Shown one piece after another: positions 37,952 to 51,500 of a stretch of DNA of 64,000 nt (its first letter is position 1; the number at the start of each line of letters is the position of its first letter). The position numbers were made by a program, and so were the translations under genes. The stretch lies in the NCBI GenBank assembly GCA_013397115.1, contig VWZW01002470.1, forward strand, positions 303,618-367,617, in the 5' to 3' direction. The notes beneath the pieces were generated by a model. That model was not told the origin of the DNA and searched no databases. It saw nothing but the letters and a program-made list of their open reading frames with translations. This stretch comes from Edolisoma coerulescens. Its lineage: Eukaryota; Chordata; Aves; Passeriformes; Campephagidae.

Positions 37952-37978
37952 CTTTAAATTCACAGCGTGAATTTAAAG
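37952..37978. repeat. Perfect 12-bp inverted repeat, 3-bp spacer
   Basis: CTTTAAATTCAC (37952-37963), spacer AGC, then its exact reverse complement (37967-37978). It can form a hairpin in RNA or cruciform-like DNA, or act as a dimeric binding site. No gene context explains it. Confidence 0.95.
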
Positions 37979-39251
37979 CGGGCTCTCCAAATTCTCAGTG
38001 CCTGTCTCTGCAGCAGTAGTTTCACAGTGGCAGTCTCCAAATTCCCGAGGCAATCCGTGTTATCCCAAGGTCAGTGGGTGAAAAGGGCATTTTTCACACT
38101 TGCCTGGCACTGATTTCCCTGATTCCCGTGGTGCTGTCACCCCGGGTGAGCAGCTCTGGGGGCTTGGAGAGGGAGCAAACATGGCCCAGATAATCAGCAG
38201 GAACTGGGAGACAAACCATGCTGGCCTTACTTTCACAAAACCCTCCCTGACTTCAGTGGGAGTTTTGCCAGAACAAGGTCTGCTGGATTTAGCTCCCTTC
38301 TTCATCCTGACAGAACCAGCAGGAATTAAAGAGCCCATCATCAGATTTATAGCACACTGAAAATAAAAATAACAGTAATTATCTAAAATAACGACTTTCA
38401 TCCAACACAAATCAATGTTCCGTCGGACATGTTCTAATTTATAACAGAAATTAAATGTTTGTGGAAGATCTTCTCAGCACAAACAATCGAAATAACCAGT
38501 CTTGAGCAACGTGGTTTGATTTTTAGTAGACATTTATGAGAGGCTGTTGCACAAATCCAGTGCTGGAAGTATTTAGTGTGTTTATCATTTGATTAAAACT
38601 GTATTCTTTACCTTGTATTTAAAGGCATTATTTATATTTATTATTAAAAAGTGGATTTTTGCCTTTTTTTGACCTTCCATTCTGCCCAGTAATGAAAAAA
38701 CTCAGTTTTTGCTAATTAGGATACACACTTCCAGCATTTGTTGACTGCCAGGAGCTGGAGTTCTTTTCCTGCAAATGGATCTACTCAAGTCAATGTCTAT
38801 TTTCCTGCTTCAGTTCAGTCTCTTATTACACAATAAGATGTCATTTTTAAGCTTCTAAATTTTATTGCAATGGCTCGAGTTCTAAACCCACTCATTTATA
38901 CAATAAGCACTTAATTAAGTCTACTCTTGAAATAGGATAAAGCCAAATCCTGCACTTTTTGCTAATACCAGGAAAAATGCAGTTAACAGGAATATGGAAA
39001 ATGGGATCTTACCCGTTATCAAAGATAAGTTCCTTTCTCTCTCCCTACTTATTTTTCCTGGAGTGGGATAGGAAATATGCTTTGCACTTTGGGAGCAACA
39101 ACAAAACCATAAAGATTTACATCACATGCAAATAATAACCAAGTAAGGGAAATAATGAAGGAACTCATCTCCCAATTTCCTTATAAATTTTACAACTGGT
39201 TCATACTGAAAAAACCCTAAAAACTATTCAGATTCTCTGCAATTAAAAATT

Positions 39252-39269
39252 GGGGGGGGGGGGGGGGGG
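39252..39269 (+). repeat. Homopolymer of 18 G followed by GGGAGG
   Basis: Uninterrupted run of 18 G, then A, GGG, A, GG. It has G-quadruplex potential and is also a place where read length and base calls are unreliable. Confidence 0.95.
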
Positions 39270-41672
39270 AGGGAGGTTAATGATTGGTTTTTTGAAACTG
39301 GATTACTCTTTTTTAAACAGCAGTTGAAACTCTAAGGTTAAAAAGTATGAATAATTCAGCAGTTTACTTGGTTTACACTACTACAGCATTTTCTGGTGAG
39401 TAAACCAGGGTTTAGGCATTTCTTTGCAGTTATCACAGAAATTTTAGAGCTATTAGTGAAGAATTACCAAGAGCAAAAAGGGCTGATTAATTTGGGATTC
39501 TAAAAATGGAAACATTTAAAATTAAAATCATATTAAAACTGTACATTTTGCTTATCAACTGCTATTTAAATGATGCAGTGCTCCAAACCAGCTTTCTGTG
39601 GACTGCAGCATTAAAACCTTGGAGGTTTTATAAAGTATTTATAAAACACTGTCCCCATCTCCCTCGCTCCGTGCTTGGAGCCTGCCGTGTTTTTATAGCG
39701 CGTTGAAAAGCAAACAGAAGTATCAGAACACTGAAAGTCACCCACAGACAACCTGTTCCACTAATATTTCACTTCCACATTACATCTTCTGGCCCTAAGG
39801 GTTCCTCTCCTTTGTTTTCCCTTCACGTGGGCTCAGGGAGCAGCGGGGGGGCCAGTTAATGTTCCCAGGGCAGTGAGGAAAATCGGGCAGTGCCAGCATC
39901 ATCCTGACATTAAATCTCCTTCAGAAACCATCTCCCACAGCTCCTAACCAGGCTCTAACAGCGAGATGGAGCGTGGCTCACTCGCAGTGGGTTCTTGCTG
40001 TTGTGTTACTGCTCCTTCTGTGGTTTTTATTTACTACGCTGCACTTCAACCATTGTATGGGAAATGCACCTCTTGAAAATCTCATACCATGAAGGGTCTT
40101 TTCTGCTTCTTGGTTTAATTGAAGGTTGATCATAAAACACAAAGAGAGGGAAAGAGGGAACTCATATACTGGAAAAAGCACTATAAATATTTTCCTGGGG
40201 TCATGAACACAACCTTGTATCACTTCACCCAGTGTTGTGGAAAGAATTAGACAACCCTTTTATGAAACGTCTAAAAGGTGTTTACAATTCAATCCCAAAT
40301 TAACGTGGCTTTTTCTTTAAAGAAAACATCCCATAATTCTTAAGTCTGTTATCGAATTTATTTTCAGCCTTTGAGGGGATTCACTTGCCGGTGACTTGGC
40401 AGTGTCAGACAAATGTTTGACTTTTATTCTGACACTTGTTGAAGAATTTGATTGAAACTATATATGTCTAGATAACACCCAACAAAGTGCCCCTCTTGCG
40501 TTTGTTTCGAGGTATTTTTGGAAACAACAGAGGCGACCTTGGACAGAGCTGCTTTTCCAATTTAGGAATTCATTCGGTCTAAGAGAGTAAAATTATACTC
40601 TTTAATCCTTTCGTGTACCCACAAACAAGACAGTTTAATTTTATGCTACTGCAGAATTGTTTTTCTGTACCTTCTTAGTGGCGTTGATCTCTTTAGGGTA
40701 AGAATTAGTTCGGGTAATCAACAGTTACTTTCAAATGTACATATAAATAGTCTCTAATGTGTCACGTGCCCCTTAAAAATATTGTGTAATCCAAAATCTC
40801 AGCAGCCCTTTATGTAACACCTTTGCTCCTCTGGAACCAGTGCCAATAAAAGGTGTTTGCCTTTGTCTTTGCTTAGAAAAATGGGATTTCAAGGCAGAGC
40901 CCACGGAGACTTGATGTAAACTCTAAATGGGGAGTGGGAAGGGGCTGGGATGGGGGCTGACACCTGTCCCCTCCAGCACAAAGGGTGTTTGTTGGGCTCC
41001 CAGTGGAAAAGCCAAGGTCTGGAGCCAGGTCCTCACCCCCCCGGAGCGGCCAATTGTTCTCTCCTGCCTTGGCTTTGCCAGCTGTGCAATCGTCTCTGCA
41101 ACGTTTTATTGCATCTCATCACTTAGGATGTGTTAAATAGTTTGCACTTAATTTTCTATACAATCGATATATTTTAATTCATTTGTATCGTTCTGCTACA
41201 GACCTCCTGCACTCAGGGACAAAATGGGATTAGTTTGTGGCGATGATAATGCAGTTTCACTGCTGGAAATAAAAGGAGAATTGACAGAGTAAATGTTCTT
41301 GTCATTTATCCTGTACAAGATTTTTCTCCCTTCAATATTAATGTTGCCCAGTGTTACCTAATGATCAAATCCAAGGAATAACATGGAAACCAAATCTAGG
41401 CATGCCAGTGGGATCTGTCTGGGATAAGTGGTATATGCTTGGGAGTATATTGTTTATATTAATTTGATCACACTCCATGTCAATGCACACTTTTATAGCT
41501 CTGTTACACTCTGACTGCGACTGATGGCTCAAGTTCTAACTCCAGAATATCCAGTTCCCTGATTTTATGGCATTGTCATGTAAAGCATTTGTGGACAGCT
41601 TAAGAGAAGCGACTCTGATCCTGTGAATCCGTGTGACTCCATTGGCACATCCACAAATCAGGTTAAAATAAA

Positions 41673-42068
41673 CTATTTGGTGCAGCAACTCCCATTACGG
41701 AATCTCAAAAGAATTGTCAAACAACTCTTAGTAAATTCTGTTGGCCACGTAGCCAGATCAACAAGTTGCTGCTGTTGATGTGATTTTCTGGATGAACAAA
41801 CCCCACTCTGGAACGGAACAGAAGTAGGAATCCAGTCCCTTTCTCTGGGCTGCGGTCGCAGGGCATGCCCAGGATTCCCAACCTGATGTCCCTGTGAAAC
41901 CTCCTGAGTCTGATCCTGAATATTGTTGTTCAGACCCCCAAACCCCCATCCTAGCCCAGGGTTTGGATTGTTGGAACACAAAGGAATGACATTTCCAACG
42001 TCACCGAATTTCCCAGCGCACGAGTCAGTGTCCTCACTTGGAGTATCCTCAGCTGACCCTGCCACTGC
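41673..42068 (-). other. Candidate minus-strand terminal exon, 131 codons, function unknown
   Basis: An open frame of 131 codons ending at TAG (41673-41675). It is preceded on the minus strand by a plausible acceptor (pyrimidine-containing tract then TTTTCAG, with the exon starting at 42068). The start of the translation is acidic and Ser/Thr-rich (AGSAEDTPSEDTDSCAGKFG); later parts are Gly/Asn/Gln-rich and then basic. At least six CpGs are kept in about 400 bases, more than in the surrounding AT-rich DNA. A minus-strand AATAAA occurs near 41105. I do not recognise the protein. Open frames of this length also arise by chance in the window, so this is a weak call. It pairs in phase with 45458-45589. 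Confidence 0.25.
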
Positions 42069-45000
42069 CTGAAAAGCAATTCAGGAGTGAAATCTCTGTA
42101 CATTTGTGATGTGATAATTCATTGAACAGTTTAATGGAAAGGTCAGAACAGATAGAAATAAACAAATATGATACAGCCAGAGATAAAGCCAGTTCCTGAA
42201 GGAGCCTTTAATTATATTGCAATGAGGAATTTCAAACATAAGAAGCATCACAACTCCTTCATGGAGCTAATGGAGTCAACAAAATGAAATGTGAGATCTT
42301 TCTCCCACCCTGAGATCTTTTTGTAATGCCAGAGAGGTAAGATCAGGAGAAGCCCTGTGTGTGTGCATGTGTGCACACAAGGTTGGTCTCACTTGGGAAC
42401 CAGGAACACTTTGGGCAACCTGGAATTTGTGGGCTTGTTCTTGGTACATTTGAGTTTTTAACAAGTGTCTGCTTTGTCCTGTAGCTGAAGTGTTAATTAT
42501 ATAACCTGGCACTGAAATAACTGGGAATTCTATTTTTTCTTAGAGGAAATTAGAGGAAATGAAGCTATTTTTAATACTGTATTATATTATCTGAATATTG
42601 TTCAATGTTGTCTTTAAAAATTGTAAAGATGCACGAATGTGAAAGAGCTGCCAGAGAAAAACTGGCTGGCTTGGAGCATGGTAAGGGAAGGGAGAGTCTG
42701 GGTTTCTGGTTTATCACCCCAGGCAGCTGTGGACAAATCTGCTTTTCTGTCTGCTCCTCAGTGTGCTGGAATTGGCTGGATTGGCCCTCAAATAGAAGAG
42801 CAGCAGATTTATCACTGAGCACTAAATCTTCCTTTTACATATGAGAACAACTCCAGGGTAACCTCAGTTAATGAATAACCCAGTCAATGGTGAAAGCTCC
42901 TAGTTAGTGTGATAAATTTGGCCTTAAACAAAAACTTTTGTTGATATAAGCATATACCACAGGGGAATAAAAACATTTTCCCCATGAGAAAATTCAGTGT
43001 CAACAGAAAAACAAAATAAAATAAATGTTCATATCATTTCATGAAAAAAAAAAAGAAAAATCATGTTTAAAAAACCCCCACAACTTTATAATGCAGATTT
43101 TCAAGAGAAAATTTAGACTTTTGGGGGAAAAAAATACCAAACCCAGGTTCTTTAGACAATACAAAAAATTAAAACCAATGCAAAATGCTTTGATGGAGGT
43201 GTTCTCCTTGCTTGCAAGATGTACAGCCTGTTACTGAATAGTTCATTTAGAATCAAATGAACTCCTCATCACAGGCTCAGCAATGTTTCCAGTATTGTAT
43301 CCTACAAGGAGAGCCATGGATCCTGGAGTTTCATAATAAAGGAATTTTTCTTTGATACAGCAGGTGCATCAGAGCCAATTTTACCTGCAAACACACAGTG
43401 CTAATGCAATTTACCTTTCTTTGAAACAATCCATATGGGTACATCAGCTTCTATAAAAGGGCATTCAACAAACAGAGAGGTTTGCAATGTTATGGCTTCC
43501 CTGGTGCATAAATATTGAATCCCCAAACAGAACATTAGCTAATTAAGTTGGGGGTGATTATTGGCTGGAGGAAAAGCACACACTAAGTGAGCATGGCTTA
43601 AGCCTGCCCTCTTACTGCACACACTGTGGCTGCTCCCTGAATACAAGGAGGATGTGGGTTTCCAGGAGATTAAACCCAGCAGTAATTCGCACCTGGAATC
43701 TAAAAGGAAGCCAAAAAAAAAAACCAAAAAAACTGGATGCAGCTTCTTAAATTGCAGGGTGCTGCATAGACTGTGTGGAACTTCAGCCAAAGCTTCTTCT
43801 AAACAAGAATCCCTCCAGTAAAATGGTGGCGAGAACTCTGCTTTCAGCTGAAGTTGTTACTTGGCACATACCAACACATTCCATGGAATAGTCAGGAAAA
43901 CCCAAGAGAAGAGGTGGGACTGCCCTGCTCTGTGGCACCTCAGTCTAAACCAGCCTGGAATTATGGTGACAATGTTTTTTCAGCGGTGCTGGCACAACTC
44001 TGTGGGACTGCACGGTCAGGCTTATCACAATCTCTTGGTGAAAGATGATTATTAACTCAGTTGCTCAGTTTATGGCCACAAAACAACTGTGAGAGCACAA
44101 CTGATGGGGTGGAGAGCTGCAGGTGAGGAGCTGGGAGCAAGGGACATGGAGAACAAGGGGCTGGAGCTTCCTAAACTACCCTCTCCCTCCAAACAACTTT
44201 TGCAGAGCTGCACCTCTGTCTGCAGTCCCTGTTGTCCTCAATGTGCTTCAGGGACAGTATGAAGACAAATTAGAAAAATAACAAGTGTTTTATTAGAAAG
44301 CTCCCAAGCCAAGGTGAAATCTTCCCTTCATCAAAACCTGCTCCCCTAATGGATGCTGAGTGATCACAAGAGTTAAACAGCAGAAAACAAGACAGAAATT
44401 TTATCACTTAAGAAATGCCTACCAGGCAATCAGTGCTGGAAGGCAGGAAATTAATACTCATAACTTCTGGTTACTCTGGCAGCAGGGTCGTGCTCCTCTC
44501 CTTCGTGTGAGCCTCAGAAAATGAAATACTAAATGCAGAATGATCACCTGGGCTTTTGATTTTCCAGGGAATGCTTTTTCCTGCATAAACTCATTGTCCT
44601 CCCCTCTGAGAACGTATGCATCTGTTAAAGTGGAACATATAGTTCTGGAAATGTGTCGCCTACACGATGGGATAAATCAGACTGAGCCTCTTCCCTGATG
44701 TAATGTCTTGGACAGATCCCTCCTGAGCTCCTCCACGGGATTTTGGAACAAACAAAGGGAAATCAGACTGCCCTAATTAGTGCACCCCATCACTTACACT
44801 GAGCCTTGCTCGTGGCAAGGCAGGACTTCATGACTTTTATTTAGTGCCAGAATAACTCCCAGACACACTGTACATGTTCTGTGTATTGATAGATAATATG
44901 AGGTGAAATACAAGAACAAGGAGACAAATGCTTATGCAAGAAACTGTGGAAAACACCAAAACACTGCAATCCAGTTGTGGGTAATGATGTAATTCAAGCA

Positions 45001-45457
45001 GACAATATTTTTCAATCTCCTAAGCAATGAAAATTTGAAATATGTAATAAACCCTACATCATCATGTGTCTTGTTTATGGTCAGTTTAAGGATTGCAGAC
45101 TGTGCCAGTCTGGTTTGGGCTCTGCCTTTGCAAAATTAAGAGAGAGAAGTTGCAAAGGAAACATTCCCTAACAGTATTTTTCTGAGTAAGTGCTTTCATC
45201 CTGAGCTTTATTAAAAACACACAGAACTAATGCAAATGTAATAATAACATCCATAACTGCCAGCAGTTCATGCAATATCATTAAGATATGCATAAAAATG
45301 CCATATAAAATCAAGATGTCTGCTTACAGGAACTGTTAGACTCTCCTTAAGATTAATAGGATGACAATTTCTAGGGGAATAATTCACTCCTGCTCTAAGT
45401 ATAACCCCTGTGAACTGAAGGAACTAACCTCTTTTGAGTCAATCGAGTCACACCTAC
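42069..45457. other. Intergenic DNA
   Basis: AT-rich sequence with A-rich runs (around 43045 and 43712). No gene, RNA or repeat family recognised. Confidence 0.7.
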
Positions 45458-45589
45458 CTGGGAAAAAAGAGTCCGACCCAAATAATCCATAATTAGATCC
45501 TCAGCTGCCAACACTATCAATCTCCTGAGGTCTGGGGTGGCCTGAGCTGCCCTCGTTCTCCAGCTGCATTTCAGGGAACAGGATTCATT
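45458..45589 (-). other. Candidate minus-strand internal exon, 44 codons, function unknown
   Basis: On the minus strand a long T tract ending TTCAAG precedes 132 bases open in one frame only, closed by donor CAG|GTAGGT. It starts and ends in phase 0, the phase required by the candidate exon at 41673-42068. The translation includes RRLIVLAAEDLIMDYLGRTL, which reads like an amphipathic helix. The T tract is an oligo-A run (plus strand) and could make a false acceptor. Not recognised; may be chance. Confidence 0.25.
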
Positions 45590-48500
45590 CTTGAAAAAAA
45601 AAAAAAAAGAGAAATTTTTCAGGCACGTGGAATACTAAAATAATGTTGTTGGACATTCATCTGCCTGGAAGTATCTTAATTTGTTGCCATTAACATATCA
45701 TCAGGAACCAGATGATGACCTTGCCAAGCAGAACAGCAATTATGTTATTGCTTATGCAACTGGGGGCTGCTTGCTGCCTTTTATTACACCTTGAAGGAAA
45801 ATTCAGATGCTGTTCAAACAGATTGAACTTCTCAATATCACTACCCTAAAGTTCTGCTGCACACACCCTTTACACAAATTCATTTTTAGGAAGCCAAAAA
45901 ACTGGATCAATACTGAAGTTATAAAAGAATTAATTTCCCTCTTATTCTCATGTATTGGGTGTTTAGTATCTGTTACCTTTCAAGAACATGATATTCTTGG
46001 GATAATTCTAATTGATGCTCTCTGTTTCTAGCACTGTTTTTTCAGTGGTCATTACATAAATGTAGTGGTTACATGTGGCTTTGAAATTCCACCATGATAT
46101 CACTTAAAATAAAAACAAATATTTCAATTTTAGTAGCTTATGATGTAATTAAATGAAAAATGTTGCATGCAAAGATTTTAATTTTATTTAGAATCCCTTA
46201 TTCACAGCACAGCTCTTATGACTATTAAATCTCTTTGAAAAAGAAAATCTTATTGATATCAGATACAAATAAAACTCATTCCTTTCCAAAACCATCTGGA
46301 TTAAATCCTCTCAAGCACTAACACACCGAGGCACACAGAATCCTTCAGAAGGATCAGAAGGCCCTCACACAAACTGCAGGGATTTTTTCCTCATTTCTAT
46401 GGCATATGTTGTATCAGAAATCACAGTTAAAAGAAATTTCATGCTCAAAATGGAAATCTTTTCTCACATGTATCTCAGCCAAAAATTCCTGTGATGGCAG
46501 AATTAAATTTGGGGTTGCTCTCAAATGGTAAGGAAGCTACAATATGGAACAATTACCTTTTTTTTATTCCTAACTACAAAAATTGTTACTTTCTCTGAAC
46601 ATTTATAATCATCTTAAAGACTCATCAGTAGCTGTCAAAGAAGTCCATTGTCTCTGCCCAGAATTTCTTCTGAATTTTTTAGAGGAATTTGCATATGTGC
46701 TGATCTAGAAGAAATAATTAATCCCTCTTTTATGTAAAATGCAATGAGTGCAGCAGATGGGAAGTGATATTCACTTACAAACATATATAAGCAGCATCTT
46801 AACCTCAGCTGAGACTTTCTCCCACAACACAGAAAGGTGGACTGCTACCTGGGGGCCACAACAAGCACATAAATTAAATTCCAGACTGGTCAGACAGGAG
46901 AGAGAACAACTTTGGTGATTTCAGTGTCTATCCTCTGCCAATATTTTTATTTTCTTGCTCTAAAAATACCCCTAGAGGAAAAAATCTCACTGCATGTAAC
47001 TTCTTTCTGTTGAGTCATTTGGTTTGTTTATGAATCCTATGTAGAGGTGCAGTTTTCCAAAACGCCTCCTGCATGCAGAATAACTCCCCTCTGAACAGAC
47101 TCTCTACCTGGGCATCAGGGAAACAAATAAACCTGTAGCTGAGGACATTTCAAGGACAAGGAAAATTACTGTTGAGAGGAGAATTATCTGATTTGGTTCG
47201 TGTTTATTTTTACTTATCTCAAGCAATCTGCTCTCCAACAGAAGATGCTTATTTGCAGAGGAGAAGACTGGCTCCTTCTTGGACTGATGCCCAACTGGAG
47301 CAACGGTGCCACTAAGGACAAGAAGTACATCCTGAGCATGGATTAACTCATGTAATAGTGACCAGTGTTAGAGCAGCAATGGTTTGTGTCATTTATGTCA
47401 ACTAGTCAAGGATAAAGTCTTCATTTCTTCCCATCACGCTTCTTACCCACTAGGCTAAGTCTGCCTTCCACCCAGGAGGTGCATATTCCCAAATAAAATA
47501 TGCTACATGTGAAACTTCAGAATTAATTATTCCCAAAGAACTTGTGTAGGGAAGCTCTAGGGTACAGCTCTGTTAATTCATTTTACACATGCTTGCTGCC
47601 AAGTTAGGGGGTTTTACAATTTCACAAGAAATCTTCCTGTGAGGAACTGCTCAGAAAAACTTCTTCAATCCTGGTGTCCTGTGATGAAGGAATAACTCCA
47701 GGTTACCAGCTGAAGTAAACCTGACTGTAGCAGACTGGTGGGTGCACAGGTTAAGAAGCAGAAAAGACCTGATAATTCTTTTGCTGTAACTGAATCACTA
47801 AGAAAAATGCAAAAGGGAAAAATTAAGGCTCAACCCTTCCATCTGCTTAAGGCTCAACCCTTATTTTTAGTTTATTTCTCATGCAGTGACTTTGTCTTGC
47901 AAACTCTTTCATGTGAGGCATTAACTAAGGCCGAGTTACTGGTGTGCCAGTGATGGTATCCAGTAGTTACTGAATATAAACCTGGGTGTTTGTGTGCTCC
48001 AAGCCTTTGCCTCAGTAATATCTTTAAATACAATAGTCTCTGCCTGTTGGCTTGCTTTCTCATAGGGAGGGTGACAGAACATTTTGTGTTCTCTTATCTT
48101 CAATAGCAATGAAACAGGAGGAGCTCCACAATGCGAAACCAAATCTACTGCTATTAATACAACATCCCAGCCACAGAGAAGAGATTTGTTTATTTACCAA
48201 AGCTAGAGATGCCTCTCTCTGACCTTTCCAGAGCTTGTGTGCTTTAGCTGGGAATAGATTCCTCAGAACTGGGTGCTCTTTTAAAAATATACAGTTAAAA
48301 ACCACACACACAACACCCCCGAAACAGAGCCCAGGCTGCAGCCCAAATTGCATGAAGTGACACACAGCTTTGGGTAGTTGGAATAAGCCTAACTAGGGCA
48401 CAGTCCATATTCAGTTTTGATTCCTTTGCTAGAGCACGGAGATCAGTCAGCTCTCCAAAGCCCACTCGCCTTCCTCGCTGCCACTCAGCGACACGTTCGG

Positions 48501-51500
48501 CTGACTATAACCATACATGGGCCCATTTTCTGTCTGAGGCCTAACAGCTCCCTGCAGCCCAAGAAACCTGCCAGGATGGATCTTCTCCTTCTCTGCACAA
48601 TTAAAAAGTGCTTCAGACTGGAAGGTAAAAAAAACCCCAAACGAACCAGAGATTCTTTTTCTGGAATTCGCCCTGCTTTACCTGGGCTTTAAATCAGTGA
48701 GAATCATTACACACACAAATCAAACAATTTTTTAACTACATTTTTCGCAGTTGGTTGTGTTTAGTGACTGCCTGTACAACTTAAAATAGTATCTGCAAGA
48801 GTTAAATCTTGCATTAGCATTAGGGACTCAACCTGGTTTAACCTCACAGACTCAGGATTTTTTTGTTAAGCTGGTGCATCTCTGGTATAGCAAGAGCCTG
48901 GAGTTCTCCACAGCTCCCTTTGGTGATCCTTGCTGGACAGCCTTTCACTGAAGTTCCTCAGCCTTCTGCTCCTCAGAAGCAGCAGCCCTGCACCACAGCT
49001 GGCAAAAAGGAGTGTGGGTCGGCTCCTCAGCCACCTAGTTCTCCAGCTCAGCACATTAATTCAACTTACCACTGATTTTGGTACCTGCTCCATGACTTTG
49101 GTCTAAGCAGACTAATAATGACTTACAGAAGCAGATCTGGGAGTAGGAACAGGAAACCAGGGAAGGAACTGGCCCTACGTGTCCTGATTCAAAAGTAATA
49201 ATCATTGAACAACATATAAAAGGGAAACAATAGTTATGCCATCTCCTTCTCCAAGAGTTACAACAGAAGGCAGCACCCAGGCCCAGGTTTGACAATGTCA
49301 ATTACCTGTAGAATTAGAAATAGGAGGCAAGAGCCCAAAATATGGACTGTCCTTTCTCTATAACCACTGGGCAAAATGATCTATAAATAAAACCTTCCAA
49401 ATATTATTCTCAACCATACAGCAGTTTGGAAGGCCAAAAAACTGTCTTTCATTACTCCAGAAACTACTTCACACTTCTGAAGGAACTGGTTTAGGAGTGA
49501 TGCATCCCCTCATGCTCTGACCAACTTCACACTTCATTTTTTATCCAAATCTAAGTAACAGGCTTTGGGGACCTTGTCTGTATTCCTTCCTACTCAAGTC
49601 TGTTCCCATCTGCCTGATCCCCTCGGTGACTTTATAATACTTCTTTTGTGTCACCACAGCTCCTGCTGCCTCCCAGTCAAACTTCCCACACCAATCTCTC
49701 AAACTGCACTCCCTGCTTTTGCATCTTCGCTGTCTGGATCTGCAAGTGCATGAATAAGGGCTTGTTTGTGTGCACGAAATTTACTATGACCACTTTTACA
49801 ATTCAAGCTCAGGCAGAGAACTCTGTACACACAGCAAAGCTCCCTCCCCATGGAAAATTGTCAAAAAGCATCTGATTGCAGGAATTAGGGGAAAGTTCTG
49901 TGAGGAACCTGTGGAAAGGGGTCCCTCACCCTGCCTGATTCACAGCTGGGGTTTCTCCCTGGCAGTTGAGACCGGTGATGTGAGAGGTTGGGCAAGAGTG
50001 GGAGCAGATTCCTGTGGGGCTTCACCAGCCAAATTCCTTTCTAGCAAAAGGTTGCTACAGCAACTCTGAGCCTCCTGAGATACAGAAATTATTGTAATGA
50101 CTGCTGAAATGCCTCCCCACTGCTCTGAGACAGGATAAGGAAAATCCTTCCCTCTGATACAGGAACGGTTGCCCACTGCCCCACTTCACATCAGCTCTGT
50201 ACAAGCACCAGGCTCCCTGAACTTGCCCAGGAGCTCGTGGCTACTTTTCCCTTTCCCTCATTTACATGCAATGCAAACTTAGAAATAATGAACCTAAACA
50301 TCACACAACAAGGACTACAGTTCCAACACCTTTTTTTCCCATGGAGACCGTAAGAGAAAAACAAATCATATGGCAGAAGTTAATATACTGCTGAGTGGGC
50401 TGAACAGAATTTAGAAACCTGTACAAAGCCAAAATATGTATTTTCCAGAGCAGAGTTTGTGGTTTTCAAAAACCACATAGCTAGAAAAAAGCATAAACAA
50501 ACCAAACCAGGATAAAACCCTTCAGAGCTTCTCAATGACTCAATGTCAGCAGGTTTTTGGCTGCCCCCAGCCTGTGCTTGTTTTCCTCTGGCATCTGTCC
50601 CGCTCACAGGTTGTTCAGTCCACTGGACTATGTAATAAATACCAGACAGAGATGATGCTTTAGACAGAACAGGAACACTTGTGACTGAAACAGGTCCTGA
50701 ATCTAGAATGGGGTGGCCTGAGGACAATGGGGACATAGAAACAGCAAGTGGTGTACACTGTAAGTGGAAAAAATTTCACAGAACTTCTCCGGTTTCCCTC
50801 CTTTTCACTTTTCAGCAACTCAGTTTGGTCAGGAAGCCAAAAACGAGAACAGCAGAATCACTGATCTGAAGTAGTACCTGTGCTTACCTGAAATAACTGG
50901 ATGACATTTTAAATTATTTCTTTAAAAACAGGAGTCACAGCTTTTGTACAAATGCCCAGTTTTAACCTGAGCATTACATTTTGGCCACAACAAAAAAGAC
51001 CACATTTCTCTGGGTATAAATCCAGTCAAATCTATCCAGTTACCTCCTGGCTGAATTTGGCCCAACATGCCTAAAAACCCCTTTGGGATGGTTCAATTCC
51101 AAGGATTGCACTAATCCAGTCTCCTGCAGTTGCTGAATGCTGTGATATTTGGTGTCAGCATACAGCACCTGAGACTTTTTGACACAAGCTTGGTGTCATT
51201 AATAGATCATTTCATTGCTTTTTTACCTTTCACCAGGTCTGTGGGCTTTTGGATTAACACTGAAAAGCTTCAGAACAAACCCTTCTTTCAGTATGACAAA
51301 ATATCTTGCTCAAGTCAGAGAAAATTTTTCTTTTTACTTCTCTCAGTTTAGTATCTACTGTGAAGATGATTTTCAGAGATCAAGAAAAGCATATAATGTT
51401 TAAAACAAAACATTTGTTAACTAAGGATTTCCTGGATATTTCTGCTTTCTTATTTATACTACGTCCTGGACCTTGTGAAATCACTGTTTAACTTTCAGTA

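Larger units (their letters stand above)
35286..41672. other. Intergenic DNA downstream of IFT81
   Basis: No recognisable gene. GC-richer patches at about 35400-35870 and 37200-37850 give long open frames on both strands (up to 226 codons, minus strand 37283-37963) that overlap each other and resemble no family. Contains a 12-bp perfect inverted repeat (37952-37978), an 18-G run (39252-39269) and a CpG-retaining AT-rich block (about 40380-40860). Confidence 0.75.

Noticed and set aside
49073..49139. Minus-strand exon look-alike with strong acceptor (TTCCTACTCCCAG) and GTAAGT donor, 22 codons
   Set aside because: It ends in phase 1 and cannot be joined to the 45458-45589 candidate without an immediate stop; intermediate exons at about 47110-47170 also failed to restore the frame.
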